Notes under the pieces: generated by a model
Told to the model about the DNA's origin: nothing
Seen by the model: the letters and a program-made list of their open reading frames with translations, nothing else
Databases searched by the model: none
NCBI RefSeq assembly: GCF_021731785.1
Contig: NZ_JAKFWS010000013.1
Span: 1 to 64,000 of the forward strand
DNA: 64,000 bases
Origin: Methylocystis sp.
GTDB lineage: Bacteria > Pseudomonadota > Alphaproteobacteria > Rhizobiales > Beijerinckiaceae
Direction: 5' to 3'
Part shown: piece by piece, positions 8,554 through 16,831 of the stretch
How positions within the stretch are numbered: the stretch's first letter is position 1
Layout of the letters: each line of letters opens with the position of its first letter
Made by a program: the position numbers and the translations under genes

Positions 8554-10362
8554 TTACCCCTCTATCTCTTCGCGCTTAATCTCCAGCTCCAGCCATTCCT
8601 CTTCGGCAGTGGAGAGATCGGCTTCAGCGGCGGCGAAAGCCTCGCTCGCTTTGGCGAATCCGGCCGGATCGCGCGCATAGAGTTGCGGGTCGTCCAGCAC
8701 TCGATGCAGCTTGGCGCATTTCTCCCGCAACGAGTCGATCCTGCCAGGCAGAGTTGAGAGCGCGTGCTGCTCCTTGAAAGAAAGCTTCGGTTTCGCCGCC
8801 GCCTTTTCGCGCGGCGCCGGCTTCTCTTTCGAGTCCCGCGTCGAGGCCGACGCGCCGAGCGTCTCGACGCCCTTGCCGCGCTGCGCGACCATGTCGCTAT
8901 AGCCGCCGGCATATTCGATCCAACGCCCGTCGCCTTCGCTCATCAGCACGCTTGTCGCGACGCGATCGAGAAAATCGCGATCGTGGCTGACGACGATGAG
9001 CGTGCCGGGATAATCGGCGAGCATTTCTTCTAGGAGATCGAGCGTTTCGAGATCGAGGTCGTTGGTCGGTTCGTCGAGCACGAGAAGATTGGACGGCTTG
9101 GCTAGCGCGCGCGCAAGCAACAGGCGTCCACGTTCGCCGCCCGAGAGCCTGCCGATCGGCGTGCGCGCCTGTTCGGGCTTGAACAGGAAATCTTTCATAT
9201 AGCCGACGACGTGACGCCGTTCGCCATTGATCTCGATCGTGTCGGACCCGCCGCCAGTCAGCGCGTCCTGCAATGTCGTTGCCGGATCGAGGCTTGCCCG
9301 GCTTTGCTCGAGAGTCGCCATCTCGATATTGGCCCCGTGGCGAATCTTGCCGCCGTCAGGCGCAAGCGCGCCGGTCAGGAGACTGACGAGCGTGGTCTTG
9401 CCGGCGCCGTTCGCCCCGACGATTCCGAGGCGATCGCCGCGCTGAATGCGCGTCGTGAAATTGTCGACGATGACGCGTTCGCCGTAGGATTTGCCGATCT
9501 TTATCGCCTCAATGACGAGCTTGCCGGAAAGCTGCGCTTCGCTGGCTTCAAGCTTCACGTCGCCCGTCGGCATGACGCGGTTGCGGCGCTCGGCGCGGAG
9601 ATGATGCAGGCCGGCAAGCCGCTTCATATTGCGCTTGCGCCGACCCGAGACGCCGTGGCGCAGCCAATGTTCCTCGGCGACGATTCTACGCGCCAATTTG
9701 TGCTGCTGCTTGTCTTCTTCCTCCAGTTCGCGGTCGCGCCACGCTTCGAACTCCTTGAAGCCGCGCGCCAGATGGCGCGTTTGGCCGCGATCGATCCACA
9801 GCGTTTCTCGGGTCAGGTCCTGAAGAAAGCGGCGGTCGTGGCTGATGAGGACGAGCGCCGAGCGAAGCGCGGCAAGCTTTGCTTCAAGCCAGAGGATCGT
9901 CGGCAGATCGAGATGGTTCGTCGGCTCGTCGAGCAGCAGAATGTCGGGCTCGGGCGCCAGAACGCGGGCGAGCGCCGCGCGCCGCGCCTCGCCGCCAGAG
10001 AGGTGCGCCGGGTGTTCATCGCCTTGGAGCCCGAGATCGTTGAGCAGCGTCCTGGCGACGTGAGGATCGTCCAGCGGGCCAAGCCCTGCTTCGACATAGG
10101 CGAGGGCGGTGGGGAAGCCTGAAAAGTCCGGCTCCTGCGGAAGATAGCGTAAGCTCGCGCCGGGCTGCAGAAAGCGTGTCCCGCCGTCGGGCTCGATTTC
10201 GCCCGCCGCGATCTTGAGCAGCGTAGATTTGCCGGAGCCGTTGCGGCCGACGACGCACAGCCGCGCGCCGGGCGCGACGGAGAGATCGGCGCCGTCGAGC
10301 AGCGGCTTTCCGCCGAGAGTCAGCGTCACGCCTTGCAGAGCGAGGAGGGGCGGCGGGGACAT
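8554..10362 (-). CDS. ABC-F family ATPase, Uup-like
   Basis: Soluble duplicated ABC ATPase of 602 residues, a translation-linked or DNA-structure-linked ABC-F protein rather than a transporter, as there are no membrane segments. The first domain has Walker A GRNGSGKST (39-47), signature LSGGEARRAALARVL and Walker B ILLLDEPTNHLDL; after the linker the second has GANGAGKTT, LSGGERGRLLLARAL and LLVLDEPTNDLDL. A charged linker and C-terminal coiled-coil region (KEKPAPREKAAAKPK, then a Glu/Ala-rich helix pair) match Uup. The frame extends 60 codons upstream, but the ATG at 10362 begins directly at the domain (SPPPLLALQGVTL), so it is preferred. Confidence 0.92.
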   Translation of the reverse strand: MSPPPLLALQGVTLTLGGKPLLDGADLSVAPGARLCVVGRNGSGKSTLLKIAAGEIEPDGGTRFLQPGASLRYLPQEPDFSGFPTALAYVEAGLGPLDDPHVARTLLNDLGLQGDEHPAHLSGGEARRAALARVLAPEPDILLLDEPTNHLDLPTILWLEAKLAALRSALVLISHDRRFLQDLTRETLWIDRGQTRHLARGFKEFEAWRDRELEEEDKQQHKLARRIVAEEHWLRHGVSGRRKRNMKRLAGLHHLRAERRNRVMPTGDVKLEASEAQLSGKLVIEAIKIGKSYGERVIVDNFTTRIQRGDRLGIVGANGAGKTTLVSLLTGALAPDGGKIRHGANIEMATLEQSRASLDPATTLQDALTGGGSDTIEINGERRHVVGYMKDFLFKPEQARTPIGRLSGGERGRLLLARALAKPSNLLVLDEPTNDLDLETLDLLEEMLADYPGTLIVVSHDRDFLDRVATSVLMSEGDGRWIEYAGGYSDMVAQRGKGVETLGASASTRDSKEKPAPREKAAAKPKLSFKEQHALSTLPGRIDSLREKCAKLHRVLDDPQLYARDPAGFAKASEAFAAAEADLSTAEEEWLELEIKREEIEG

Positions 10363-10522
10363 TCGAAGCTTAGCAGCGTCTTGTGGACATGAGATAAGCT
10401 TCTTCCACGCCGCCGCGCCCCTTGTCACCCCCGGCGTTGGCCTTAGACCTCGACGCAAATGCTCGCAGTCCGTTACCGCGAAAGTGAAGGACTCATACGA
10501 AATCCGTTTCGACGGCTCGGGG

Positions 10523-10629
10523 GTCATTCCCGACGCGCGCAAGGCGCGAGATCCGGAATCCAGAGCAAAACCAGCATTCTTGGAGTGGCCTTGGATTCCC
10601 GGTCAGGCCTTCGGCCTGCCGGGAATGAC
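10523..10629. repeat. 107-bp palindromic REP/MITE-like element
   Basis: The element begins GTCATTCCCGACGCG and ends CTGCCGGGAATGAC; the outer nine bases are exact inverted repeats (10523-10531 and 10621-10629). Internal motifs include GGATTCCCGGTC and an inner hairpin around CAGGCCTTCGGCCTG. It fills most of the gap between the ABC-F start and the end of the L,D-transpeptidase gene. Its composition is typical of interspersed palindromes in alphaproteobacterial intergenic space. Confidence 0.7.
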
Positions 10630-10661
10630 AGTCGCAACGAACGGATCAACCGAAATGCGTA

Positions 10662-12296
10662 TCAGGCGCCCAGCCCCAACGCCGTTCGCACCCGCGCCGA
10701 ATAGCCATAGAGATCAGGGCGCAGCACGATTCGCCCGCCTTCGTCGACATAGGCGGTGAAATATTCGATGTGGATCGGCAGCGGTTTCGAAAGATTGATG
10801 TAGCGTTCCGAACCGCCGATCAGCCGGCGCACGCGGCTCTCCGACCAGCCGCCGCCGGGGCCGAGCACGGCTTCGGCGAGCGCGAAGGGCGCATCGACGC
10901 GCATGCAGCCATGGCTGAAGGCGCGATGCGACGCGGCGAACAGATTGCGCGACGGCGTGTCGTGCAGATAGACCGAGAAGTCGTTCGGGAACATGAATTT
11001 GATGCGGCCAAGCGCATTGCGTTCGCCCGGCGGCTGGCGCACCACGAGCTTGCCGCGGCGATAGGACACGTCGAAGCCGCTCGCCGCGATGGCGGCGACG
11101 TCGCCATTGGCCTTCGGCAGCATCTCCTTGTTCAGGATCGACGGCGGCACGTTCCAATAGGGATTGACGATGATGTATTGCAGCGCGTTCGAGAAAATAG
11201 GCGTCGGCGTCGTCTCCTTGCCGACGATGATTCGCGTGCGATGCGTCACCTCGCCGTTGCGCACGACGGCGAGCTCAAAGTCAGGGATGTTGACTTCGAC
11301 CCGCTCGTCGCCGAGGTCGCGTGGCAGCCAGCGCCAGCGCTCCATATTGGCGATGATTTCAGCCTCGACGCGCGCGGTCGAAGCGTTGGCGGGCGCGGCT
11401 GCGCGCCGCCGTTTGGACTTGCTTGTCGGCGGCAGCGCGTCGCTCTGCGAGACGCCGTCAGCGGCTGCGTAACGTCGATCGGCAACCGGCGCGGCGGCGC
11501 GCTGCGCCCTCAGCTCGATCAGTTTTTCGCGCAGCTGCTGATAACCGTAATGCGCGGGATTATAGGCCTGCAGCGCATCGCCTGCGGTTTCGCCGGCGCC
11601 GGCGATGTCCACGACGGCGCGCGCCGGATCGGGCAGGGTGGTCTTCGCGCCGATGAGGCGAGAGATGCGCTCGGGGTCGACCCTAGCGCCGCGCGCCTGC
11701 AGCGCATAAGCGGCGACCGCTTCCGAGAGGGCAAAATCGTCCGCCGCCGCAGGCGCGACCTTCTCCGAGTCCGGCGTGGCGTATGCATGGAGATCGAGAC
11801 CGTCGTCGGCGGCGCGCGCGAGCCGCGCCAGCGCCGCCCGCGCCGAAGCGCGCCATTCGCCATTCTCGATCCACAAGGGCGCGAAATTTTTGGCGGCGTA
11901 AGCGGCGGCCAATGCCGCGCGCAGGCGGCGGCGATCCGGCGCTGCGGCGGCCTCGCCAGCCCAGGCGTCGAGCGCCAAGGCGAGTTCGCGGTTCTCTGCG
12001 GGCTGCAGGCTCCAGGCGAGGTCGAGCGGGTCCGGCTGAGCTGGCGCGGCGCGCGGCGCGGCGTCAAGCAACGCTGCCGCGGGCGCGGCGTCTGTGAAGG
12101 CGAAATCGGGATTATCCAGCGGCGCCCGCGTCGGGACGTGCGCCGCGCCAAACAGCGCGACGAGCGGCGGCGGGTCGAAGACTTCGGCGCGGCGCGGCGG
12201 ATATTGATGCGCTAGCGCAGGCGCCGCGAACGCCGAAACGATCGCGGATGCAACAGCGATATAGAAAATTCGCCCGGCCTTTTCGCCAGCAGTCAT
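10662..12296 (-). CDS. L,D-transpeptidase, YcbB/LdtD-like
   Basis: Periplasmic peptidoglycan cross-linking enzyme making 3-3 meso-DAP linkages, or anchoring proteins to the wall. The 544-residue product starts with a Sec signal (hydrophobic FYIAVASAIVSAFAAPALA), has an N-terminal helical region and a peptidoglycan-binding-like segment, and a C-terminal YkuD domain with PIFSNALQYIIVNPYWNVPPS and the catalytic SHGCMRVDAPFAL near residue 460 (Cys nucleophile after His-Gly). This architecture and length are those of the YcbB class, larger than the second L,D-transpeptidase of this window. A Lys/Arg-rich patch KSKRRR lies mid-protein. It stands alone on the minus strand between a palindromic element and a non-coding gap. 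Confidence 0.9.
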   Translation of the reverse strand: MTAGEKAGRIFYIAVASAIVSAFAAPALAHQYPPRRAEVFDPPPLVALFGAAHVPTRAPLDNPDFAFTDAAPAAALLDAAPRAAPAQPDPLDLAWSLQPAENRELALALDAWAGEAAAAPDRRRLRAALAAAYAAKNFAPLWIENGEWRASARAALARLARAADDGLDLHAYATPDSEKVAPAAADDFALSEAVAAYALQARGARVDPERISRLIGAKTTLPDPARAVVDIAGAGETAGDALQAYNPAHYGYQQLREKLIELRAQRAAAPVADRRYAAADGVSQSDALPPTSKSKRRRAAAPANASTARVEAEIIANMERWRWLPRDLGDERVEVNIPDFELAVVRNGEVTHRTRIIVGKETTPTPIFSNALQYIIVNPYWNVPPSILNKEMLPKANGDVAAIAASGFDVSYRRGKLVVRQPPGERNALGRIKFMFPNDFSVYLHDTPSRNLFAASHRAFSHGCMRVDAPFALAEAVLGPGGGWSESRVRRLIGGSERYINLSKPLPIHIEYFTAYVDEGGRIVLRPDLYGYSARVRTALGLGA

Positions 12297-12599
12297 GGCT
12301 CATCCTCGCGCGAACCTCGTCGCGGCGAGGTCTGGGCGTCTTTTGCGTGAAAATCTGTGCGATGGCGCAAACGCGCGGCGCTTCGCCAGTGCTTCGACGT
12401 AAACAGTAATGCGCGACGTCGGGCTTGTGAATCGGCAAGGACCCGCAGTCGCCGCTCGGACGCCGAAAAAGCCGGACTGTGGCGGCGACGCTACAGTGGC
12501 GCCGGGCTTGGAATCTAGCTTAGCGAGGCGTCATCTCATCGCGTCTCTCACCGCGTCATGGCCGCGCTTGTCGCGGCCATCCACGCGACAGTCGACGGA
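12297..12599. other. Non-coding gap with one REP-like hairpin
   Basis: This 303-base stretch between the L,D-transpeptidase start and the hicB stop shows no convincing gene on either strand. Its left part must hold the promoter of the L,D-transpeptidase; its right part carries the hairpin at 12554-12585. Confidence 0.6.
12554..12585. repeat. REP-like hairpin, copy 1 of a family
   Basis: CGTCATGGCCGCGC-TTG-TCGCGGCCATCCACG contains the stem ATGGCCGCG/CGCGGCCAT (12558-12566 and 12572-12580). Nearly the same unit (TGGCCGGGCTTGTCCCGG core) recurs at 29556-29587, so this is an interspersed repeat rather than a gene-specific terminator, although it lies just past the hicB stop and could end that transcript. 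Confidence 0.65.
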
Positions 12600-12884
12600 T
12601 CAAGCAGCCTGACGCAACGGATGATGCTCAATGAGCGCGACCATGTAGCGCGCAATGTCTTCCGCGATTTCGGGATCGCGCTTCAACTCGGTCAATGCGC
12701 GTGGCGGCGGAACATCGTCGCCGTGCTCTTTCGCAACATCGATCCACAGAGCGAGCGCCTCGGCGGCATTCAGCATCGCCGCGTCCAATGAGTCGCCAGC
12801 GGAGACGCAACCGGGCAAGTCTGGAAACCAGACGCCGACCGCCTTGCCTTCTTCCTCTTCGACAATGGCGACGTAATGCGTCAT
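12600..12884 (-). CDS. hicB: HicB-family antitoxin
   Basis: Antitoxin of a type II HicAB module; it should bind and block HicA mRNase and repress the operon. The 94 residues start MTHYVAIVEEEEG, followed by the partial RNase-H-like core VWFPDLPGCVSAGDSLDAAMLNA, the usual ALALWIDVAKEHGDDVPPP stretch and a short C-terminal helix. The ATG at 12884 overlaps the end of the shifted hicA frame, the normal coupled arrangement. HicB here lacks an obvious C-terminal DNA-binding domain, so autoregulation may be weak. Because hicA is frameshifted, this may be an orphan antitoxin. Confidence 0.85.
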   Translation of the reverse strand: MTHYVAIVEEEEGKAVGVWFPDLPGCVSAGDSLDAAMLNAAEALALWIDVAKEHGDDVPPPRALTELKRDPEIAEDIARYMVALIEHHPLRQAA

Positions 12885-12889
12885 GCGTC

Positions 12890-13083
12890 TCAGTCCTTCG
12901 GCCACCCCGCAGCCTTATAGATTTTCCAGACCAGGCCAGGGCAAGGTCTTTTTTCGGATGGGGCAAGGGGATTATGGCGCCAGTTTTGGGATTGCGAAAG
13001 ACGTGGTGCGATCCGGTTATGCGCTCAAGCACCCAGCCGTCCTTTTCAAGGCGGCGCTTGATGTCGCGGCTGTTGGTGCGCAT
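12890..13083 (-). pseudogene. hicA: HicA toxin with a one-base frameshift
   Basis: HicA is a small dsRBD-fold mRNA interferase. The start ATG at 13083 has GAGG seven bases upstream. The first 40-odd residues are a normal HicA: NSRDIKRRLEKDGWVLERI, then GSHHVFRNP with the catalytic His, and IPLPHPKKDLAL. There the frame breaks. In the -1 frame the expected ending KIYKAAGWPKD-stop appears, and it stops at 12890, overlapping hicB. The intervening DNA reads CTGG-CCTGG where family members need one more G. The span is 194 bases, one short of a multiple of three. Unshifted, translation would run on through hicB in the wrong frame to 12628. This is decay, a sequencing indel, or less likely recoding. 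Confidence 0.75.
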
Positions 13084-13128
13084 CGCGTTTCCTCGTCTCT
13101 TCAAGATGCGAGGAATTTACCATCGGCT

Positions 13129-13140
13129 TTGACGCGTCAA
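13129..13140. promoter_or_regulatory. 12-bp perfect palindrome upstream of hicAB
   Basis: TTGACGCGTCAA lies about 46 bases before the hicA start. On the minus strand its left half TTGACG can serve as a -35 hexamer, with TAAATT 15 bases further on as a weak -10. A symmetric site over the promoter is what an autoregulated toxin-antitoxin operon needs; this is inference. Confidence 0.35.
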
Positions 13141-13239
13141 TTGAGCGGTCCATTTTTTGGGGACTTGGGAGCGCTACAACGAAGGAGCGCCGCAACGAAA
13201 ATTGCTCTTTTAAGATATCTCAACGGCAGCATATTATAC

Positions 13240-15603
13240 TCACCCCGCCTCGACAAAACTCTCCAGCACCATCTTCCTGCCGGCCTTGTCGAAATCGACG
13301 GTGAGCTTGTTGCCGTCGACCGCCGCCACGGAGCCCGGCCCGAACTTCAAGTGAAACACCCGCGCGCCGACCGAAAAACGCGATCCGCCGGATGACCGCG
13401 CGATCACTTCGCCGTCGATCGTCATCGGCTGCTTGCCGCGCGCGCCGCGCGACTCGCGCGCCGTGTCGCTGCGCGCGTTGTCGCCCCGCGCCGCCTGCGC
13501 CCGCTTCCAGCCCGGCGTCGCATAGTCTGAACCATAAACGTCGAGATTGGCGAAGCGCGAGACGCCATAAGAGCCATATTGCGAGCCGCTCGGCGCTTCG
13601 ACCACTTCGACATTGTCGGATGGCAGATTGTCGATGAAGCGCGAGGGCACGGTCGGCTGCCACAGACCGTGAATGCGCCGGTTGCTGGCAAAATAAATTT
13701 TGGCGCGCCGCTTGGCGCGCGTCAGCCCGACATAGGCGAGCCGGCGCTCCTCTTCGAGGCCGGCGCGTCCCTGTTCGTCGAGCGTGCGCTGGCTTGGAAA
13801 GAGGCCCTCCTCCCAGCCGGGCAGATAGACGGTCTCGAATTCGAGGCCCTTTGCGCCATGCAGCGTCATGATCGACACGCGCTCCTGATCAACGGCGCTG
13901 TCGGTCTCCATGACGAGCGACACATGTTCGAGAAACGCGGCGAGATCGGGAAAAGCCTCCATCGCCCGAACAAGCTCTTTCAAATTGTCGAGTCGCCCGG
14001 CGGCCTCGGGCGTCTTGTCGGCGCGCCACATCTCCGTATAGCCGGATTCATCGAGGACCTGCTCGGCAAGCTCATGCTGCGGCTTGGAATCGATCAGCGT
14101 GCGCCAGCGATCGAAATCGCCGATAAGGCTGCGCAGCGCGCCGCGGGGCTTGGGTTTAAGCTCCTCGCTCTCGGTCAAAAAACGCGCCGCCTGCATCAGC
14201 GGCACGCGTTCGCGCCGCGCATATTCATGCAGCATTTGCAGCGTCGCGTCGCCCAACCCGCGTTTGGGCGTATTGACGATGCGCTCAAAAGCGAGATCGT
14301 CGGCCGGCTGGGCGACGCAGCGGAGGTACGCGAGCGCGTCGCGGATTTCGAGCCTCTCATAGAAGCGCGGACCGCCGATGACGCGATAGGGCAGGCCGAT
14401 CTCGACGAAGCGCTCTTCGAATTCGCGCATCTGAAACGAGGCGCGCACCAGAATCGCAATCTCTTCAAGCGAATCGCCTTTGCGGCTCAACTGCTCGATG
14501 TCCTCGCCGACGACCCGCGCCTCTTCCTGGCTGTCCCAAACGCCGGTCAGCGTCGGCTTTTCGCCCTCATCGCCATCGGTGAACAGCGTTTTGCCGAACC
14601 TTCCTTCATTGTGCGAGATGAGATGCGAGGCGGCGGCGAGAATATGCCCGGTGGAGCGGTAATTGCGCTCCAGGCGGATTACTTTCGCGCCAGGAAAATC
14701 CTGATCGAAACGCAGGATGTTTTCGACCTCGGCGCCGCGCCAGCCATAGACGCTTTGATCGTCGTCGCCGACGCAGCAGAGATTTTGTTGCCCCGGCGCG
14801 CGCGCCTGCGAGATCAGCCGCAGCCACAGATATTGCGCGATATTGGTGTCCTGATATTCGTCGACGAGAATATATTTGAACCGGCGCTGATAATCGGCGA
14901 GCACGTCCGGATTGTCGCGAAACAGCCGCAGGCTCTCCATCAGGAGATCGCCGAAATCGACGGCGTTCAGAACCTTGAGCCGCTCCTGATAGAGCGCGTA
15001 AAGCGCCGCGCCCTTGCCGTTGGCGAAGCTCTCGGCCTCGCCGGCGGGAAGCTGCGCCGGGGTCAGTCCGCGATTCTTCCAGCCGTCGATGCGCATGGCG
15101 AGCGCGCGCGCCGGCCAGCGCTTGTCGTCGATATTCTCGGCCTGCAGCACCTGCTTCAACAGGCGAATCTGGTCGTCGACATCGAGAATGGTGAAGTTTG
15201 GCTTTAAGCCGACGAGTTCGGCGTGGCGGCGCAGGATCTTGGCGCTGATCGCGTGAAACGTACCGAGCCATTGCATGGCTTGCGCACCTTCGCCGACCAG
15301 CGCCTCGACGCGCTCGCGCATTTCGCGCGCCGCCTTGTTGGTGAAGGTGACGGCGAGGATTTCAAAGGCGCGCGCCTTGCCGAGCGCCAGAATATGGGCG
15401 ATGCGCGTCGTCAGCGCCCGAGTCTTGCCGGTGCCGGCGCCGGCGAGCACCAGCACCGGACCGTCGAGCGTCTCGACCGCGGCGCGCTGCTCGGGATTGA
15501 GCGCATCGAGATAGCGCGGCCTTCCGGTCGCCGCCGCGCGCGCGGCGAGCCCGCCCGTCTGCGGCGTATAATCGTCGGGCTGGGACGATAGGCTGCTTTT
15601 CAT
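13240..15603 (-). CDS. uvrD: ATP-dependent DNA helicase UvrD/PcrA
   Basis: Superfamily I 3'-5' DNA helicase for nucleotide-excision and mismatch repair and for clearing replication blocks. The 787-residue product has the Q-motif LNPEQRAAVET, Walker A AGAGTGKT (54-61), motif Ia FTNKAAREM, Walker B ILVDEYQDTN, motif III DDDQSVYGWRGA, motif IV RLERNYRST, motif V MTLHGAKGLEFE and motif VI YVGLTRAKRRAKI. The C-terminus has an Arg/Ser-rich linker and a Tudor-like HLKFGPGSVAAVDGNKLTVDF segment as in PcrA. The ATG at 15603 has GGGAG five bases upstream; a 40-codon upward extension is unlikely. It stands alone, convergent to nothing, with hicAB just downstream. Confidence 0.95.
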   Translation of the reverse strand: MKSSLSSQPDDYTPQTGGLAARAAATGRPRYLDALNPEQRAAVETLDGPVLVLAGAGTGKTRALTTRIAHILALGKARAFEILAVTFTNKAAREMRERVEALVGEGAQAMQWLGTFHAISAKILRRHAELVGLKPNFTILDVDDQIRLLKQVLQAENIDDKRWPARALAMRIDGWKNRGLTPAQLPAGEAESFANGKGAALYALYQERLKVLNAVDFGDLLMESLRLFRDNPDVLADYQRRFKYILVDEYQDTNIAQYLWLRLISQARAPGQQNLCCVGDDDQSVYGWRGAEVENILRFDQDFPGAKVIRLERNYRSTGHILAAASHLISHNEGRFGKTLFTDGDEGEKPTLTGVWDSQEEARVVGEDIEQLSRKGDSLEEIAILVRASFQMREFEERFVEIGLPYRVIGGPRFYERLEIRDALAYLRCVAQPADDLAFERIVNTPKRGLGDATLQMLHEYARRERVPLMQAARFLTESEELKPKPRGALRSLIGDFDRWRTLIDSKPQHELAEQVLDESGYTEMWRADKTPEAAGRLDNLKELVRAMEAFPDLAAFLEHVSLVMETDSAVDQERVSIMTLHGAKGLEFETVYLPGWEEGLFPSQRTLDEQGRAGLEEERRLAYVGLTRAKRRAKIYFASNRRIHGLWQPTVPSRFIDNLPSDNVEVVEAPSGSQYGSYGVSRFANLDVYGSDYATPGWKRAQAARGDNARSDTARESRGARGKQPMTIDGEVIARSSGGSRFSVGARVFHLKFGPGSVAAVDGNKLTVDFDKAGRKMVLESFVEAG

Positions 15604-15685
15604 GATTCTCCCATCATATAGGAGAACGGATGGGGAATCACGAGATTGGGCGGCCAAGACCGTGGCCGCGGGCGCTCCGTCCCAC

Positions 15686-16681
15686 CTAGGGACCGGATTT
15701 TGAAAAAACACTCTTCCAATCATTCTTCATGCTGACGACAATCCATCCACGCGCCTGCGCCTCGTCGAGACTGCGGTTCAGGCGCCCGACGGAAGAGTTG
15801 CGGTCATAGGCGGCCTCCCTCTGCGCGTCGTCGTGGTGAATAATGAGGCCGAAGCGCGCGCCTTTGCCGGCGGTCGTCCATTGCAGCATTTCGAAATCGC
15901 CGTCGGAATTGCCGAAGGCGGCGATGGGACGTCGACCAAGATATTCATTGATCCCGACGGGCTTTCCAGCCTTGTCGTCGATGAAGTTGATTTTGGGTTC
16001 TCGCAAGAGCATGGGCGCGCCGTCTTTGACGACGAATTTCGTAACGATCGTCGAGCCAATAATCATATCCGGCGGCACGCCATAGACACGTTCGGCGAAA
16101 GCTCTGATGAATTCGGAGCCGTCCCCCGAAACGATATAGGTCTTGAAACCATTGGCGCGCAGGTAGGCGAGCAACTCAAGCATAGGCTGATAAACGAGAT
16201 CATCGTATCGTCGCTTGAAATGAGGGTGGAGCGCCGTTGCAAGCCATTGCGCGACGATCGCCTGGAATTCCTCCGGCGTATTGCCCGCATGCGTTGCGGT
16301 GACGAGACGCAATGCATTTTTCTCGCCCCCAGAGGCGAGAGTCTTGAAATCATTTTCCAGCGCCGCCTTGAAGGGCTGCTTCTTGCGCCATTCGGGATGT
16401 TTGGGCGCAAGCGCCTTCACCCGATCGAGCGCGAAGAAGAGTTGCGAATAGGCGGGCCACTCGGTCCAGAGCGTTCCGTCATTGTCGAAAACGGCGATGC
16501 GATCCTCAGGCTTTACAAATTCGAGCCCGCCATCGGCTGTCGTCCGAGCGACAAAGGCGATGATCGCCTGCTTGGCGGCACCGTCGTTCCAAGACGGAAG
16601 AGCGTCCAGAGCCAGCGCCGGGCGCAAGAAAAAAACCGCTAATGTGAATGCGACGAAGCCGAACACCCGCACTATTTTCAT
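15686..16681 (-). CDS. Exported HAD-superfamily phosphatase
   Basis: 331-residue HAD hydrolase of the SerB-like subfamily with an N-terminal signal peptide (VRVFGFVAFTLAVFFLRPALA), so it acts in the periplasm. Motif I is VFDNDGTLW (64-72), motif II is IVSGDGSEF, and motif IV is AFGNSDGDFEML. The substrate is a phosphoester of unknown identity. The frame extends 44 codons upstream but the ATG at 16681 starts a proper signal sequence. It is divergent from an arylsulfatase gene with 150 bases between them; both products are exported hydrolases that release inorganic anions, which suggests a shared scavenging role for phosphate and sulfate esters. Confidence 0.85.
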   Translation of the reverse strand: MKIVRVFGFVAFTLAVFFLRPALALDALPSWNDGAAKQAIIAFVARTTADGGLEFVKPEDRIAVFDNDGTLWTEWPAYSQLFFALDRVKALAPKHPEWRKKQPFKAALENDFKTLASGGEKNALRLVTATHAGNTPEEFQAIVAQWLATALHPHFKRRYDDLVYQPMLELLAYLRANGFKTYIVSGDGSEFIRAFAERVYGVPPDMIIGSTIVTKFVVKDGAPMLLREPKINFIDDKAGKPVGINEYLGRRPIAAFGNSDGDFEMLQWTTAGKGARFGLIIHHDDAQREAAYDRNSSVGRLNRSLDEAQARGWIVVSMKNDWKSVFSKSGP

Positions 16682-16831
16682 TCCGTTTGCTCGATCGGCA
16701 AGCCTGCAATTGGCGTTGCGATTGGCGTTCAAACGCGGCGCTTGCAGGCTCGGTTTAGCCTTGTAGAAGCCAAGGAGGGGGCTATCTGTGGGAAAATATA
16801 GGCAATCGATCACAAGAGAGGGAGGGCGTTC

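Noticed and set aside
13579-15207. 542-codon open frame antisense to uvrD
   Set aside because: Shadow frame with no recognisable domain; uvrD motifs are complete on the other strand.
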